A stretch of DNA of 64,000 bases from Adineta ricciae (Eukaryota; Rotifera; Eurotatoria; Adinetida; Adinetidae): contig CAJNOJ010000027.1 of assembly GCA_905250025.1 (NCBI GenBank), positions 124,001-188,000 of the forward strand, given 5' to 3'. Shown here in pieces: positions 62,715-64,000 of this stretch (position 1 is its first letter; each line of letters starts with the position of its first letter). Both the position numbers and the translations under genes were made by a program. Under the pieces are notes generated by a model. It was not told the DNA's origin, made no database searches, and saw only the letters and a list, made by a program, of their open reading frames with translations.

Positions 62715-63945
62715 TTATGAGCTCGACGACGAAATCTGTTGAAATTCATCTAAATCTTCTTCATCGTTGGCGTCATCATCGGGACCTGATGTCGAACTTG
62801 AATGACCATCATTGGTCAGATCCGTTTTCAACTAAAACAAAGCATTTCGAAACATGAAATAGCAAGTCGAAATACGAAAGTTTTACTTTTTTTACTTTGT
62901 CTGATTTCTTATAGAGACATGGTTCGATTACTACTTTACCGATATTTTGTCGATCGATCAATTTACCAAGAGCGTTATTTACCTGTATACGATAAACGAA
63001 CATGAATAGGACGTATACATATCTACAGGAAAACAAATCTATACTTCTTCGAATGTAAAGACAGAGTCGACGACTGGCTTGATTTTGCCTTCTCTGTAGA
63101 GAAGAAATACTTTGTGCATAATATCAGCTAAATAACGACGTGTCTCATTAGAACCACGTAAAAGTAATTGAAGCAAATTGAAACCATGAATAGATTTGCT
63201 ATCTTGAAAAAGTCGTAAACAACTTATTTTATCATTTTGCCACCACTGAAAGATACATGATCAAGAAGAGCTATGGCGTTTTTGCTTAGATTCTTTCGTT
63301 TTACATACAGTAGACATTCCCTTCGTGAAACCGAACAGATTTTTTACATCCCAACTGAGTAAACTCGATGTACCGTACATGATGTATTTACCATTAAATT
63401 TCAATAGAGCAAGGCCACGCTCACAATCGTCGCCAGCCATACAGTCAAGCACAAGATCGACGCCTTCAGGTGCAATTCTACAATTGTTTATCGATAAATG
63501 AAAGAATTCAATCGATAGAAACATACTTTTTCACATCGGCGACATAGTCGAAATCATGTTCGAATAAATAGTGAATATGAGCGCGTAAGGCATCGAACTT
63601 ATGTGAACTCGCTGTTGCAATGATAGTTAAATTAGGCACAAGTTTGGCAAGTTGTGTTAAGGCAACTATGATCAAAGAAAATATTCGTTGTGAATATTTA
63701 AATTGACATATAACAGTTCTCTTACCACCCACACCGCCTGCTGCCGAATGAAACAACAATGTTTGTCCTGATTTAACATTTCCAATTTCAAATAGAAGTA
63801 TATAAGCGGTGAGATAAGCAACAGGAAAAACAGCTGCTTCTCGGAATGACATTTCTTTTGGGATTTTGAAAACGAGATCCTTTTTAACAACGATCTGCTC
63901 TGCCCATGCTGAAAAACGTGTCAAAACAAGTACACGATCACCTTT
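62715..63945 (-). CDS. VAT1: VAT1-like medium-chain reductase, 5' part outside window
   Basis: Zinc-free quinone-oxidoreductase-type MDR protein related to synaptic vesicle membrane protein VAT-1. The N-terminal part of the GroES-like domain lies beyond 64000: the first exon here starts at 63945 after an acceptor, and the matching donor (GTAAGAG) is the last seven bases of the window. Visible are VFKIPKEMSFREAAVFPVAY, the nucleotide-binding LLFHSAAGGVG, VDLVLDCMAGDDCERGLALL, GKYIMYGTSSLLSWDVKNL and the VAT1-type segment after it (TVWWQNDKISCLRLFQ, LYREGKIKPVVDSVFTFEEV, NALGKLIDRQNIGKVVIEP). A final short intron (GTAAAA to TTTTAG) leads to an acidic/Ser C-terminal tail (DDDANDEEDLDEF) ending SSSSS, stop at 62715-62717. 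Reading through that intron gives a different C-terminus. Confidence 0.88.
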
Positions 63946-64000
63946 CTAGAACGAAATAGAAAAAAAGAAGTAAGAGACGTCATTTGGATTTCTCTCTTAC

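Overview
The window is AT-rich animal nuclear DNA. Its genes are split by many short GT-AG introns, mostly about 45-70 bp, and encode clear orthologues of metazoan proteins. The compact introns, an intronless ADP-ribosyltransferase-TPR gene, and two collinear copies of one segment differing by a few percent point to a bdelloid rotifer. That assignment is an inference, not a database match.

Left part (1-30444). Two direct-order copies of a roughly 9.76 kb segment are present, at 1-9757 and 15215-24976. Each holds a small membrane-protein locus, SMARCB1 (SWI/SNF core subunit) and the 5' half of a CLASP microtubule-rescue factor. Copy 1 breaks off inside CLASP at a single 'n' (9758); copy 2 continues into a full CLASP gene ending at 30444. 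Between the copies lie a divergent pair, TOMM70 (-) and medium-chain acyl-CoA dehydrogenase (+), sharing a 219-bp promoter with three CCAAT boxes. Both SMARCB1 copies look intact. I read the layout as two alleles (or homeologues) joined head to tail, possibly by the assembler.

Middle part (30445-46605). A small spliced gene encodes a secreted precursor with two tandem Trp-amide peptides (putative neuropeptides). Then come an unrecognised minus-strand gene, a dihydropyrimidinase/CRMP gene with a small membrane-protein gene nested antisense in its largest intron, CTP:phosphocholine cytidylyltransferase, a GT10 fucosyltransferase, and CCDC39 (ciliary axoneme ruler) converging on it. A spliced 62-residue gene too short for ordinary ORF calling is divergent from CCDC39.

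Right part (46606-64000). An intronless 890-residue protein combines an R-S-ExE ADP-ribosyltransferase domain with nine nearly identical 42-residue TPRs. It is followed by HMBOX1 (homeobox), ANKFY1/Rabankyrin-5 (BTB-ankyrin-FYVE), a disordered proline-rich protein, and a VAT1-like oxidoreductase cut by the window edge.

The genes form no operon. They are housekeeping, cytoskeletal, ciliary, neuronal and endosomal genes in a compact layout. Points of most interest are the allele-like duplication with a 371-bp identical tract inside it, two conserved alternative 5' exons in CLASP that would give isoforms lacking TOG1, the Trp-amide precursor, the nested gene, and the tiny spliced gene at 46362.
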